The notes under the pieces were generated by a model. It was not told the DNA's origin, made no database searches, and was given only the letters and a program-made list of their open reading frames with translations. A DNA stretch of 64,000 nt, from the NCBI GenBank assembly GCA_041390685.1, contig JAWKPL010000001.1, positions 2,170,001 through 2,234,000 of the forward strand. The letters run 5' to 3'. Each line of letters starts with the position of its first letter. The stretch's first letter is position 1. Below are positions 26,243 to 32,986 of the stretch, piece after piece. The translations under genes were made by a program, and so were the position numbers. This stretch comes from JAIBBD01 sp041390685. GTDB lineage: Bacteria; Chloroflexota; Dehalococcoidia; UBA2979.

Positions 26243-27658
26243 TTGAAGAAACTGTTCACCTGGTCAATGGGGGCCGGCGTCGGCGCCGGCCTCGGCATCA
26301 TATCCGGCCTCGGCATCGCCGCGGCCCAGACCGACGAGGACGCCATCGCGGACCTCGCCGGAGCGCTCGACCTCGCATGGCTGCTCATCGCCGCCACGCT
26401 CGTCCTGTTCATGCAGGCAGGCTTCGCCATGGTCGAAGCCGGGTTCGTACGCGCCAAGAACGTCACCAACATCCTGATGAAGAACGTCCTCGACGCCGCT
26501 CTCGGCGGCCTCGTCTACTTCGCCGTCGGATGGAGTCTCGCCTACGGCGCCGCCGAGGCCGCCAACGGCTACTTCGGCGCAGGCAACTGGTTCCTCACCG
26601 ACTTCACCGACTACGGGTCCTGGTTCTTCCAGTTCGCGTTCGCCGCCACCGCCGCCACCATCGTGTCCGGCGCCATGGCCGAGCGCACCAAGTTCTCCGC
26701 GTACCTCGTGTACACCGTCTGCATCTCTGGCTTCATCTACCCCATCGTCACCCACTGGATCTGGGACGCCAACGGCTTCCTCTCCGCCTTCGGTGACGAC
26801 CCCATGAACGGCGTCGGCATGGTCGACTTCGCCGGCTCCACCGCCGTCCACTCCGTCGGAGGCTGGGCCGCGCTCGTCGGCGCCATCACCGTCGGCGCGC
26901 GCCGCGGGCGCTTCGGCGAGGGCCGCGTCGGCGCCTTCCCCGGCCACTCATTGCCCCTCGGCGTCCTCGGTGTGTTCATCCTCTGGGTCGGTTGGTACGG
27001 CTTCAACCCTGGCTCCACGCTCGGCCTCAGCGGCGGCCTCGCCGAGATCGCCGCACGCGTTGCCGTCACCACCACCCTCGCCGCTGCTGCGGGCGCCGCG
27101 GTCGCGATGGTCGTGTCCTGGATCCAGCACGGGAAGTCCGACCTGTCGCTCACGCTGAACGGCCTGCTTGGTGGCCTCGTCGCCATCACTGCCGGCTGCG
27201 CGACCCTCGAGCCGTGGGCGGCCATCGTCGCCGGCGCAGTCGCGGGCCTGCTCATCGTCTACGGCGTCATGCTGCTCGACAAACTCAAGATCGATGACCC
27301 CGTCGGCGCCGTCCCGGTGCACCTGCTCAACGGCATCTGGGGCACCGTCGCCGTCGGCCTGCTTTCCAGTGAGGCGCTCATGGACAACGCCTATGGCGTG
27401 AGCTCTACCTACGGCGTCCTCCTCGGGGGCGGCAGCGACCTCATCGTCACCCAGCTCATCGGCATCGCCGCCGTCGCCGTCTGGACCGTCGTGCTCTCCG
27501 GCGTCGTCTTCCTGGGCATCAAGTTCACCATCGGGCTGCGCGTCAGCGAGGCCGAGGAGGAAGCTGGCCTCGACGTCCACGAGCACGGCATGGAGGCCTA
27601 CCCCGAGTTCACCGGCGGTCGCGACCCGTTCGGTACCTTTATCGAGACGAACGCCTAG
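26243..27658 (+). CDS. amt: Ammonium transporter (Amt/MEP/Rh family)
   Basis: 471 aa, TTG start at 26243 with a GAGGAGGAGG ribosome site. A cleavable-type N-terminal hydrophobic segment ends in AAAQTDEDA, then come 11 membrane helices. Family landmarks include FMQAGFAMVEAGFVRAKN and the pore-region VDFAGSTAVHSVGGWAAL (first pore His) with a later VHLLNGIWGTVAVGL (second His). It moves ammonium into the cell. It is followed 69 nt later by a PII gene, the usual partner that plugs the channel when nitrogen is ample. Confidence 0.96.
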   Translation: MKKLFTWSMGAGVGAGLGIISGLGIAAAQTDEDAIADLAGALDLAWLLIAATLVLFMQAGFAMVEAGFVRAKNVTNILMKNVLDAALGGLVYFAVGWSLAYGAAEAANGYFGAGNWFLTDFTDYGSWFFQFAFAATAATIVSGAMAERTKFSAYLVYTVCISGFIYPIVTHWIWDANGFLSAFGDDPMNGVGMVDFAGSTAVHSVGGWAALVGAITVGARRGRFGEGRVGAFPGHSLPLGVLGVFILWVGWYGFNPGSTLGLSGGLAEIAARVAVTTTLAAAAGAAVAMVVSWIQHGKSDLSLTLNGLLGGLVAITAGCATLEPWAAIVAGAVAGLLIVYGVMLLDKLKIDDPVGAVPVHLLNGIWGTVAVGLLSSEALMDNAYGVSSTYGVLLGGGSDLIVTQLIGIAAVAVWTVVLSGVVFLGIKFTIGLRVSEAEEEAGLDVHEHGMEAYPEFTGGRDPFGTFIETNA

Positions 27659-27683
27659 CACGCGTCAGACGCAGAGTGCGCGT

Positions 27684-27703
27684 CCGCGGGCTCCGGCCCG
27701 CGG
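27684..27703 (+). terminator. Perfect 8-bp GC hairpin between amt and the PII gene
   Basis: CCGCGGGC and GCCCGCGG around a TCCG loop. There is no T-run, so it is probably an attenuator or RNA-processing/stability element that sets the amt:PII ratio rather than a full terminator. Confidence 0.45.
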
Positions 27704-27727
27704 GCGGCCCCCGCAGGAGGGAAGAAC

Positions 27728-28069
27728 ATGCAGAAGATTGAGGCGATCATCCGCCCCGACCGCCTTCAGGTCGTGAAGACCGCGCTCGAGGACCTCGCGC
27801 ACGCCGGCATGACCCTAACCGAGGTCCGCGGACACGGCGTCCAGCGCGGCGTCACCGAGCAATGGCGCGGACGCACCTTCGCCGTCGAATACCTCACCAA
27901 GGTGAAGATCGAAATGGTCGTCAACGACGCCGACGTCGACCCCATCGTCGAACGCATCGTCGAGGCCGCCCGCACGGGCGAGGTCGGCGACGGCAAGATC
28001 TTCGTCACCCCCGTCACGGCTGCCATCCGCATCCGTACCGGCGAACGCGACGACAGCGCCATCACCTAG
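27728..28069 (+). CDS. glnK: PII nitrogen-regulatory protein (GlnB/GlnK) with Phe at the Tyr51 site
   Basis: 113 aa, full PII length. It senses ATP/ADP and 2-oxoglutarate and binds the ammonium channel. The PII signature regions are present: MQKIEAIIRPDRLQVV at the start, the T-loop between 37 and 55, and GDGKIFVTPVTAAIRIRTGE near the end. In the T-loop the residue usually uridylylated or adenylylated (Tyr51) is Phe51, and position 46 is Trp. It therefore cannot be modified there. GAGG before the ATG sets the start. The amt linkage supports a GlnK-type role. Confidence 0.95.
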   Translation: MQKIEAIIRPDRLQVVKTALEDLAHAGMTLTEVRGHGVQRGVTEQWRGRTFAVEYLTKVKIEMVVNDADVDPIVERIVEAARTGEVGDGKIFVTPVTAAIRIRTGERDDSAIT

Positions 28070-28081
28070 CCGCTCGCGCCC

Positions 28082-28119
28082 GGGCTCCGTCTCGTGCCCC
28101 GCAGCACGAGGCGGAGCCC
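28082..28119 (+). terminator. 16-bp hairpin downstream of the PII gene
   Basis: GGGCTCCGTCTCGTGC pairs with GCACGAGGCGGAGCCC (one G-T wobble) around a 6-nt loop. There is no T-tract. It lies 12 nt past the PII stop and 21 nt before the next gene, so it may terminate or attenuate before the regulator gene. Confidence 0.6.
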
Positions 28120-28140
28120 CGGCCTGGGGAGGACGCCGCG

Positions 28141-28518
28141 ATGATCCGGGTTGGGGACCTCGTCATCGACCGCGACCGCTACATCGCCACCGTCGGCGGC
28201 TCGCGCATCGAACTCACCTTCATGGAGTTCAACGTCCTCTGGCTCATCGTCTCGAACAACGGCCGCGTCGTCTCCTACGACGCCCTCGCTGAGACCCTCT
28301 GGGGCGGCGTCGTCCCCCGTGCCCCTCGCCGCCTCGCCGTCCTCGTCTCCCGCACCCGTGAGAAGCTCGGCCCCGAAGCTGACCTCATCGAGACCGTCAA
28401 GCGCGTCGGCTATCGCCTCAGCCCCGCCTACGTCGTCGATGACCCCCCGCCGGACGACGCCAAGCCCCTCGAGGTCGCTCGCACCGCGCCCCGCTCCACT
28501 GCGGACGGGTCCGTCTGA
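28141..28518 (+). CDS. Orphan OmpR/PhoB-type winged-helix DNA-binding protein (no receiver domain)
   Basis: 125 aa from the ATG at 28141 (GGGGAGGA upstream). Residues 1-100 are the winged-helix trans_reg_C domain: ELTFMEFNVLWLIVSNNGRV, the recognition helix RRLAVLVSRTREKLG and the wing ETVKRVGYRLSPA. The receiver domain that normally precedes it is absent, and the N-terminus starts directly with the beta strands. A proline/acid-rich 25-aa tail follows. It may regulate the amt-PII genes or the downstream Clp-N genes. Confidence 0.85.
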   Translation: MIRVGDLVIDRDRYIATVGGSRIELTFMEFNVLWLIVSNNGRVVSYDALAETLWGGVVPRAPRRLAVLVSRTREKLGPEADLIETVKRVGYRLSPAYVVDDPPPDDAKPLEVARTAPRSTADGSV

Positions 28519-28535
28519 GTCGCCCGCCGCCGCAG

Positions 28536-28566
28536 TATTGACAGGTGAGATAACGTATCAATAACC
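28536..28566 (+). promoter_or_regulatory. Promoter with perfect -35 box inside an inverted repeat (operator-like)
   Basis: TATTGACA and TATCAATA form an 8-bp inverted repeat with one mismatch, spaced by 12 nt. The left arm contains a perfect TTGACA. About 17 nt later lies ATAACC as a weak -10. It is upstream of the first Clp-N-like gene and downstream of the regulator gene. It fits a site where a dimeric regulator blocks the promoter; the identity of the binder is inference. Confidence 0.55.
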
Positions 28567-28627
28567 GGCGACCAGCCGGCGCTCGGTAGAGACGGCCGCC
28601 CGCCCGGGCCGCCACGAGGGAGCAGCG

Positions 28628-29053
28628 ATGCTCATCATTGCGCACGATGACCCCCTCGCGCCGTTCTGGGCGGCCGTCGGCCGGGTCCAGGACGACCAGC
28701 GGGCCATCACCGACGCCGACATGCTCGCCGGCCTCCTCCACGCCCCGGACTCCCCGCTCGTCCGCATCATCGAGCACGACGGGCACGACCTCGAGGCCGC
28801 CCGCGCGGCGGCCGATACGGCCTGCTTTGCCTGCGCCCACGAGGCCCTCGGCGAGTACCTCGGACTGACTCACACCGCCCGCTGCGTCGCCGACGCCATG
28901 TTCGAGGAGCAGCGCGTCCGCGGCGGCGCCGTCCGTCAGGAGCACGTCCTCCTCGGCCTCCTTCTCGCCGCTTCCCCCGAGGTGAAAGCCCTCCTCACCC
29001 GCCTCGGCATCGACCGCCCTCGCGTCCTGCGCGAGTTGCCCCCGGCTGCCTGA
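28628..29053 (+). CDS. Stand-alone Clp-N-domain-like protein (copy 1)
   Basis: 141 aa. The C-terminal part carries the ClpA/B/C N-domain repeat signature (QEHVLLGLLLAASPEVKALL, then LGIDRPRVLREL), preceded by a diverged second repeat (DADMLAGLLHAPDSPLVRII). No AAA+ module is attached. Clp-N domains bind adaptor proteins or substrates; alone it may act as an adaptor, decoy or sensor. GAGGGAGCAGCG precedes the ATG. A paralogue follows 205 nt downstream. Confidence 0.72.
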   Translation: MLIIAHDDPLAPFWAAVGRVQDDQRAITDADMLAGLLHAPDSPLVRIIEHDGHDLEAARAAADTACFACAHEALGEYLGLTHTARCVADAMFEEQRVRGGAVRQEHVLLGLLLAASPEVKALLTRLGIDRPRVLRELPPAA

Positions 29054-29258
29054 CCCCGTCTGACCCCCAGATACAGGACATAAATCGCGGGTGTGCCATC
29101 CCCCCGTTCGAGGTGGCTCGCCGGCCGTACTACGCTCCCGTTGGGCCGGTGCCCTCGGCAGGACACCCGCTTCGAGGTCGGGCGCCTCCGCCCGCTTCGC
29201 TCCGGCGCCGCTCGCGTCTGGTATCGTCCCGATCACCGGACGGGAGGACGCTCGCGCC

Positions 29259-29702
29259 ATGCCGCTCGAGGATCAGGACCAGGCTGGGGTCGGCACACGC
29301 CTCATCCCCTTCTGGAACGCCGTCGGCATGAACCGTTACCTCAACCACCGCGAGTGGGTCACCGACGCTGACCTCCTCGCAGCCCTCTTCGACGTCGAGG
29401 GCTCCATCCTCATCAAGATCCTCGCGGACGACGGCCGCGACGTCGCTGCCGCCCGCCTCACCATCATCGACATCGTGTCCTTCGCTCGTGGCGACGGCTT
29501 CCGCGGCGAGCTCACCCCCTCCGCCCGGGAGATCATGCGCATCGCCGGCGACGAGGCCCGCGCCCGTGGCGTCCCCCCGCACGACGAGCATGTCCTCCTG
29601 GGCCTCCTCGAGTCCGGCTCCCCCGAGGTCAAAGGGATGCTCGCCGCCTTTGGCATCGTCCGCGCCCGCGTCCTCCGCGAGCTGAACCCGCCCGAGATCT
29701 GA
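29259..29702 (+). CDS. Stand-alone Clp-N-domain-like protein (copy 2)
   Basis: 147 aa from the ATG at 29259 (GGGAGG upstream). The fold is the same as in the preceding protein: DADLLAALFDVEGSILIKIL in the first repeat and DEHVLLGLLESGSPEVKGML with RARVLREL in the second. The pair is clearly related (similar length, same repeat order). No ATPase domain. The stop is 12 nt before the parS palindrome. Confidence 0.72.
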   Translation: MPLEDQDQAGVGTRLIPFWNAVGMNRYLNHREWVTDADLLAALFDVEGSILIKILADDGRDVAAARLTIIDIVSFARGDGFRGELTPSAREIMRIAGDEARARGVPPHDEHVLLGLLESGSPEVKGMLAAFGIVRARVLRELNPPEI

Positions 29703-29714
29703 TCCGATCGTCGA

Positions 29715-29730
29715 TGTTTCACGTGAAACA
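29715..29730. promoter_or_regulatory. parS centromere site (ParB-binding)
   Basis: TGTTTCACGTGAAACA is identical to the universal bacterial parS consensus (16 bp, perfect palindrome; the symmetry extends one base further each side). ParB loads here and spreads, which aids origin segregation. parS sites cluster near chromosomal origins. It lies in the gap between the second Clp-N gene and the sortase-like gene. parA and parB are not in the window. Confidence 0.95.
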
Positions 29731-29787
29731 TATGTGCTGATCGTTCACAAGCGGCCGAACGCCCGCGGTTGAAGGCGGCCTGCCGAG

Positions 29788-30570
29788 CTACGACGAGTTC
29801 TGCGCCAGCTCCGCCAGCGAGGCGTCCGCGATACGCCCGATCACGAGCATGAGCAGGTACCTCGAGAGGTCATCGATCGGCCCTGCGAGGTCGACCTCGC
29901 ACTTCGGCAAGACCAGCTCCCGGTCGAGGATCCACTCGGGGTCGTACGTCTGCCGTGCGCTCGTTTGCACGATCACCCGAGGCAGCGTCGGCGTCGGGCC
30001 GTACACCCGCCGGCCCGTCGTCTCGGTGTCCGCGATCACCAGTGACTCCACCTCGAAGGTCAGGCGGGGCAGAGCATCCCCCGAGGCCCGATCGATCCCC
30101 TCGATCTCAATCCGGTCGCCGATCTCCGCCAGCGGCAGCGTGTAGAGCAGCTGCGGCACCCGGTGCCAGCGGCTGTGCCCCACGATCCACGCGTTGTTGA
30201 CTGACCGCTCGCCGAGCGATGGGTTCGGGGTCACCACCCCCGACTCGGGCACTTCGATCTCTGGCTGACCGCCGGCGCCGATGACGGTCCCCGCGGGTCC
30301 GACCGGTGCATCGATGCCCACCCGCCACATCATCAACCGCGTCGGCACCAGGTCCAGTCGCCATGTCGAGGGCGGGGGCGGCGTCACGGGCGGCGTCGAT
30401 GTTCGGCGAGGCGCCGTCGTCGCGTCGCCGTTCGGCCGACTCGTCGCCGTCGGCGGCCGCTCGGTCGAGGCCTGCGCGTCGCATCCAACCAGCGCCGCGA
30501 CCGTGAGCGCCGAACTGAGGCGGAAGGCGTGTCGGAGCGTGTCGCGTCGTGATAGCGGGCGGGCTGTCAT
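29788..30570 (-). CDS. Sortase-like protein, Tat-type lipoprotein, with Ser at the catalytic Cys position
   Basis: 260 aa. The N-terminus has a twin-Arg motif (SRRDTLRHAF) and a lipobox ending at Cys30, then a Thr/Pro linker to about 70. The rest resembles the sortase barrel: NNAWIVGHSRWHRVP with His132, a strand GDRIEIEG, and RVIVQTSARQTYD where sortases carry TLxTC; here Ser204 stands for Cys. Arg217 (ILDREL) fits the third active-site residue. So it could be inactive, serine-based or of changed function. It is divergent from a PPRTG-tailed protein. Confidence 0.7.
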   Translation of the reverse strand: MTARPLSRRDTLRHAFRLSSALTVAALVGCDAQASTERPPTATSRPNGDATTAPRRTSTPPVTPPPPSTWRLDLVPTRLMMWRVGIDAPVGPAGTVIGAGGQPEIEVPESGVVTPNPSLGERSVNNAWIVGHSRWHRVPQLLYTLPLAEIGDRIEIEGIDRASGDALPRLTFEVESLVIADTETTGRRVYGPTPTLPRVIVQTSARQTYDPEWILDRELVLPKCEVDLAGPIDDLSRYLLMLVIGRIADASLAELAQNSS

Positions 30571-30767
30571 GCCCGGTGCGCCCTTCGAGGGGAGAAGGCC
30601 CGTCCGAGGCGTCCCTCGTGACGCGTATCAGAATACACATCCTCCGCCGCCGGACGAATGCCGTTTCGGGTAGAGGTCGGCGGACACGTTGCAGGAACTC
30701 CTCCGTACGCCCTCGTTCGGCATCCGAGCACCTATCGACGCTCTCGCCTCCTGCATTACAAACGGCA

Positions 30768-30797
30768 TTGACACGCTATGGAGCGGTTCGGAATGAT
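30768..30797 (+). promoter_or_regulatory. Candidate promoter of the PPRTG protein gene
   Basis: A perfect TTGACA at 30768-30773, then an 18-nt spacer and AATGAT as -10-like at 30792-30797, 25 nt before the chosen ATG. This would leave a very short leader holding the GAGGAGG ribosome site. Confidence 0.45.
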
Positions 30798-30822
30798 GAG
30801 CGCGCCGACGAGGAGGCATCCG

Positions 30823-31356
30823 ATGAGCGCTCGTTTCCTGCCCGGTCTCGCCGTATCCGTGGTCATCGCCGTGGTCGTAGCTGCGTTGCTGACGAGCACA
30901 TCGCCGGCAAGGATCGCCGCTCAGAGCACGACGCCTACGCCGTGTGCCGATCCGAGCCGGGAGCCGCCATGCCCCGAGGAGACTGTGCCCCCGGAGACGC
31001 AGCCGACGCCGACTCCTCCACCGGAGACCACGCCGACGCCAACTCCACCACCGGAGACGACGCCCACGCCGACGCCGCCTCCCGAGAAGACACCGACCCC
31101 GACTCCGCCCCCACCCCCGGAGAAGACGCCGACGCCGACCCCGCCGCCAGAGAAGACTCCTACGCCGACACCTCCCGCGACGCCAACCCCGGGCACGCCG
31201 CCCCCGGCTCCGAGCATCACCCCGATTCCGCCGCGCACGGGGATGGGCTCGGGCGGCGGCGCGGGGCCGTCCCTCGGGCTGGGCGCCGGAATGTTCGTCG
31301 TGCTGTCAATCGGAGCGGCGGCTCTGTTGGTCCGCTCAAGGAGGCGGCGCGCCTGA
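30823..31356 (+). CDS. Pro/Thr-repeat surface protein with PPRTG sorting-like tail
   Basis: 177 aa from the ATG at 30823 (GAGGAGG 6 nt upstream; earlier in-frame ATGs lack a site). It has a signal peptide (about 1-33), two Cys (41 and 50), a repeat region of 10-residue PTPTPPPETT/PTPTPPPEKT units (61-112), then PPRTG at 136-140, a Gly-rich spacer, a membrane helix (about 150-170) and an RSRRRRA tail. This is the layout of a cell-wall sorting signal with PPRTG replacing LPxTG. It is divergent from the sortase-like gene, so it may be its substrate. Confidence 0.75.
   Translation: MSARFLPGLAVSVVIAVVVAALLTSTSPARIAAQSTTPTPCADPSREPPCPEETVPPETQPTPTPPPETTPTPTPPPETTPTPTPPPEKTPTPTPPPPPEKTPTPTPPPEKTPTPTPPATPTPGTPPPAPSITPIPPRTGMGSGGGAGPSLGLGAGMFVVLSIGAAALLVRSRRRRA
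31003..31158 (+). repeat. In-frame tandem repeat, period 30 bp, encoding PTPTPPPE(T/K)T
   Basis: Five repeat units, one of them extended by two prolines, in the middle of the PPRTG protein. It encodes a stiff Pro-rich stalk. Such repeats can change copy number by slippage. Confidence 0.8.
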
Positions 31357-31364
31357 TCCCTCGG

Positions 31365-32846
31365 TCAGGCGCCATCGCCTCCGGCTCGCTCCATCGCCGG
31401 CCGGTCCGCGGCGGTGACGCGGCTGGCCTCGGGAGCGGCGGAGCGCCGGCGCGCTGACTCCGCGATCGCCAGCACGAACAGCGGTACGAACAGCATGATG
31501 AGCGCGTACGACCGATAGGCGAGTTGCAGTCCATCGGCGGTCGTCGCCGCTCTCGAAGCCACGAGCACCGAGATGGAGATGCCCATGGTGCCGCCGATGG
31601 TCTGGAACATGCCTCGCAGCCCGGCGATCGAAGCGATGCGGTCGGGCGCGATGTCCATACTCGCGTTCTGGAGCGACGGGTTGGCCATCCCAAAGAAGAA
31701 CCCGCCCATGATCACCACGCCGAACAGCCACCAGAAGCTCTCGATCGACACTCCGAGGATCGTCGGGTCGTGGATGCCCAGCGACACCAGGAAGAGCACG
31801 AGCGAGAGCCCGAAGAGCCCGGTGGCGATCGGCTTACGGTAGCCGGTCCGCAGGATCACCATGGACGCGGCCATCGAGGTGAGTCCCATCAGCCCTGCCC
31901 GAGGCGCCATCAGCGCACCACTTGCGGCCGGACCCAGGTCGTACGCCGTGCGTACATATAGCGGCAGCAAGGAGAACGCTCCGATCCAGCAGAAGCCGAA
32001 GAAGAACGATATGGCGTTCGGAGCGACGAACTCACGGCGGCGCAAGAGGTCGAGGTCGATGAGTGGGGCCTGCGTCCGCAGCTCGTGCCTCACGAGGAGG
32101 CCCCAGGTGACGGCCGAGCCGACCAGCGTGACCGCGACCACCGCCATGTTCGGATCGGCGTCTCGCAGTCCGAGCTCAGTGAGCGCGTAGATCAGCGAGG
32201 AGAGCGCGACGGCGAGCAGTCCGATGCCGGCGATGTCGACCTTCTGACCTCCCTGCCGCTGGCCGCGCGGCAGGATCGTGAACGCTGCGATGAGCACCAA
32301 CAGGCCGATCGGCGCGTGGAAGGCAAACGTCCAGCGCCAGCCGAAGTGCTCGCTGATCAGGCCGCCGACACCGGGGCCCGCTACCGCGCCGAACGGCAGG
32401 ATCGAGGAGAAGAGCCCGATCGCGCGCTGCCGGCCCTCCGCGAACGCCTCGGCGATCATGCTCATGCCGGACGGCATGAGGCCTCCGCCGGCGAGGCCCT
32501 GGGCGGCCCTCGCGATGATCATGACGTAGATGTTCGGGGCGAGCGCGGCCACTAACGACGCGGCGGCGAAGAGCCCAAACCCGCCGGCGAAGACCGTCCG
32601 GGCGCCGAAGCGCTCGGAGAGCCGGCCCGCGGTGGGCATGGCGATGACCTGACCGATCATGAAGATCGTGAGCACCCAGCCGCCCCAGCGCAGGGGCGCA
32701 TCGAGGTCGTCGATGACGTCCGCCAGCGATACGGAGACCATCGCGAACTGCATGACGAACGTGAGCAATGAGACGGCAAGGACGCCGAAGATGAGGAAGC
32801 GGTCCGCGCGCGGCTGCGTCGCGGCCGGGGCCACCGGGCTGGTCAT
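31365..32846 (-). CDS. MFS drug/solute exporter (DHA2, 14-helix type)
   Basis: 493 aa with about 14 hydrophobic helices. The conserved A-loop motif is GRLSERFGARTVF and the antiporter motif region is SILPFGAVAGPGVGGLISEH. It probably exports small toxic molecules by proton exchange. The start has GAGGAGG upstream. The stop is only 8 nt from the stop of the converging PPRTG gene. Confidence 0.9.
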   Translation of the reverse strand: MTSPVAPAATQPRADRFLIFGVLAVSLLTFVMQFAMVSVSLADVIDDLDAPLRWGGWVLTIFMIGQVIAMPTAGRLSERFGARTVFAGGFGLFAAASLVAALAPNIYVMIIARAAQGLAGGGLMPSGMSMIAEAFAEGRQRAIGLFSSILPFGAVAGPGVGGLISEHFGWRWTFAFHAPIGLLVLIAAFTILPRGQRQGGQKVDIAGIGLLAVALSSLIYALTELGLRDADPNMAVVAVTLVGSAVTWGLLVRHELRTQAPLIDLDLLRRREFVAPNAISFFFGFCWIGAFSLLPLYVRTAYDLGPAASGALMAPRAGLMGLTSMAASMVILRTGYRKPIATGLFGLSLVLFLVSLGIHDPTILGVSIESFWWLFGVVIMGGFFFGMANPSLQNASMDIAPDRIASIAGLRGMFQTIGGTMGISISVLVASRAATTADGLQLAYRSYALIMLFVPLFVLAIAESARRRSAAPEASRVTAADRPAMERAGGDGA

Positions 32847-32986
32847 GGAGCCTCCTCGTCGCGGCGTACCTCGCGCGTGAGGTCGCCAGATGGACGGCAG
32901 TGGGGAGGGCGCCCGCGCGGCGCGCGGACCAGCGCAAAGCCTATCACCACCGCGAGTAGCGGCGAGGGGCTGTCAGCCGAGGGTGA

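Noticed and set aside
29702..29788. DnaA-box cluster (TTATCCACA) near parS
   Set aside because: No convincing match was seen; the origin claim rests on skew and parS only.
31003..31158. Tandem repeats considered as a CRISPR-like array
   Set aside because: The units are directly adjacent, in frame and encode a Pro/Thr stalk; there are no spacers and no cas genes.
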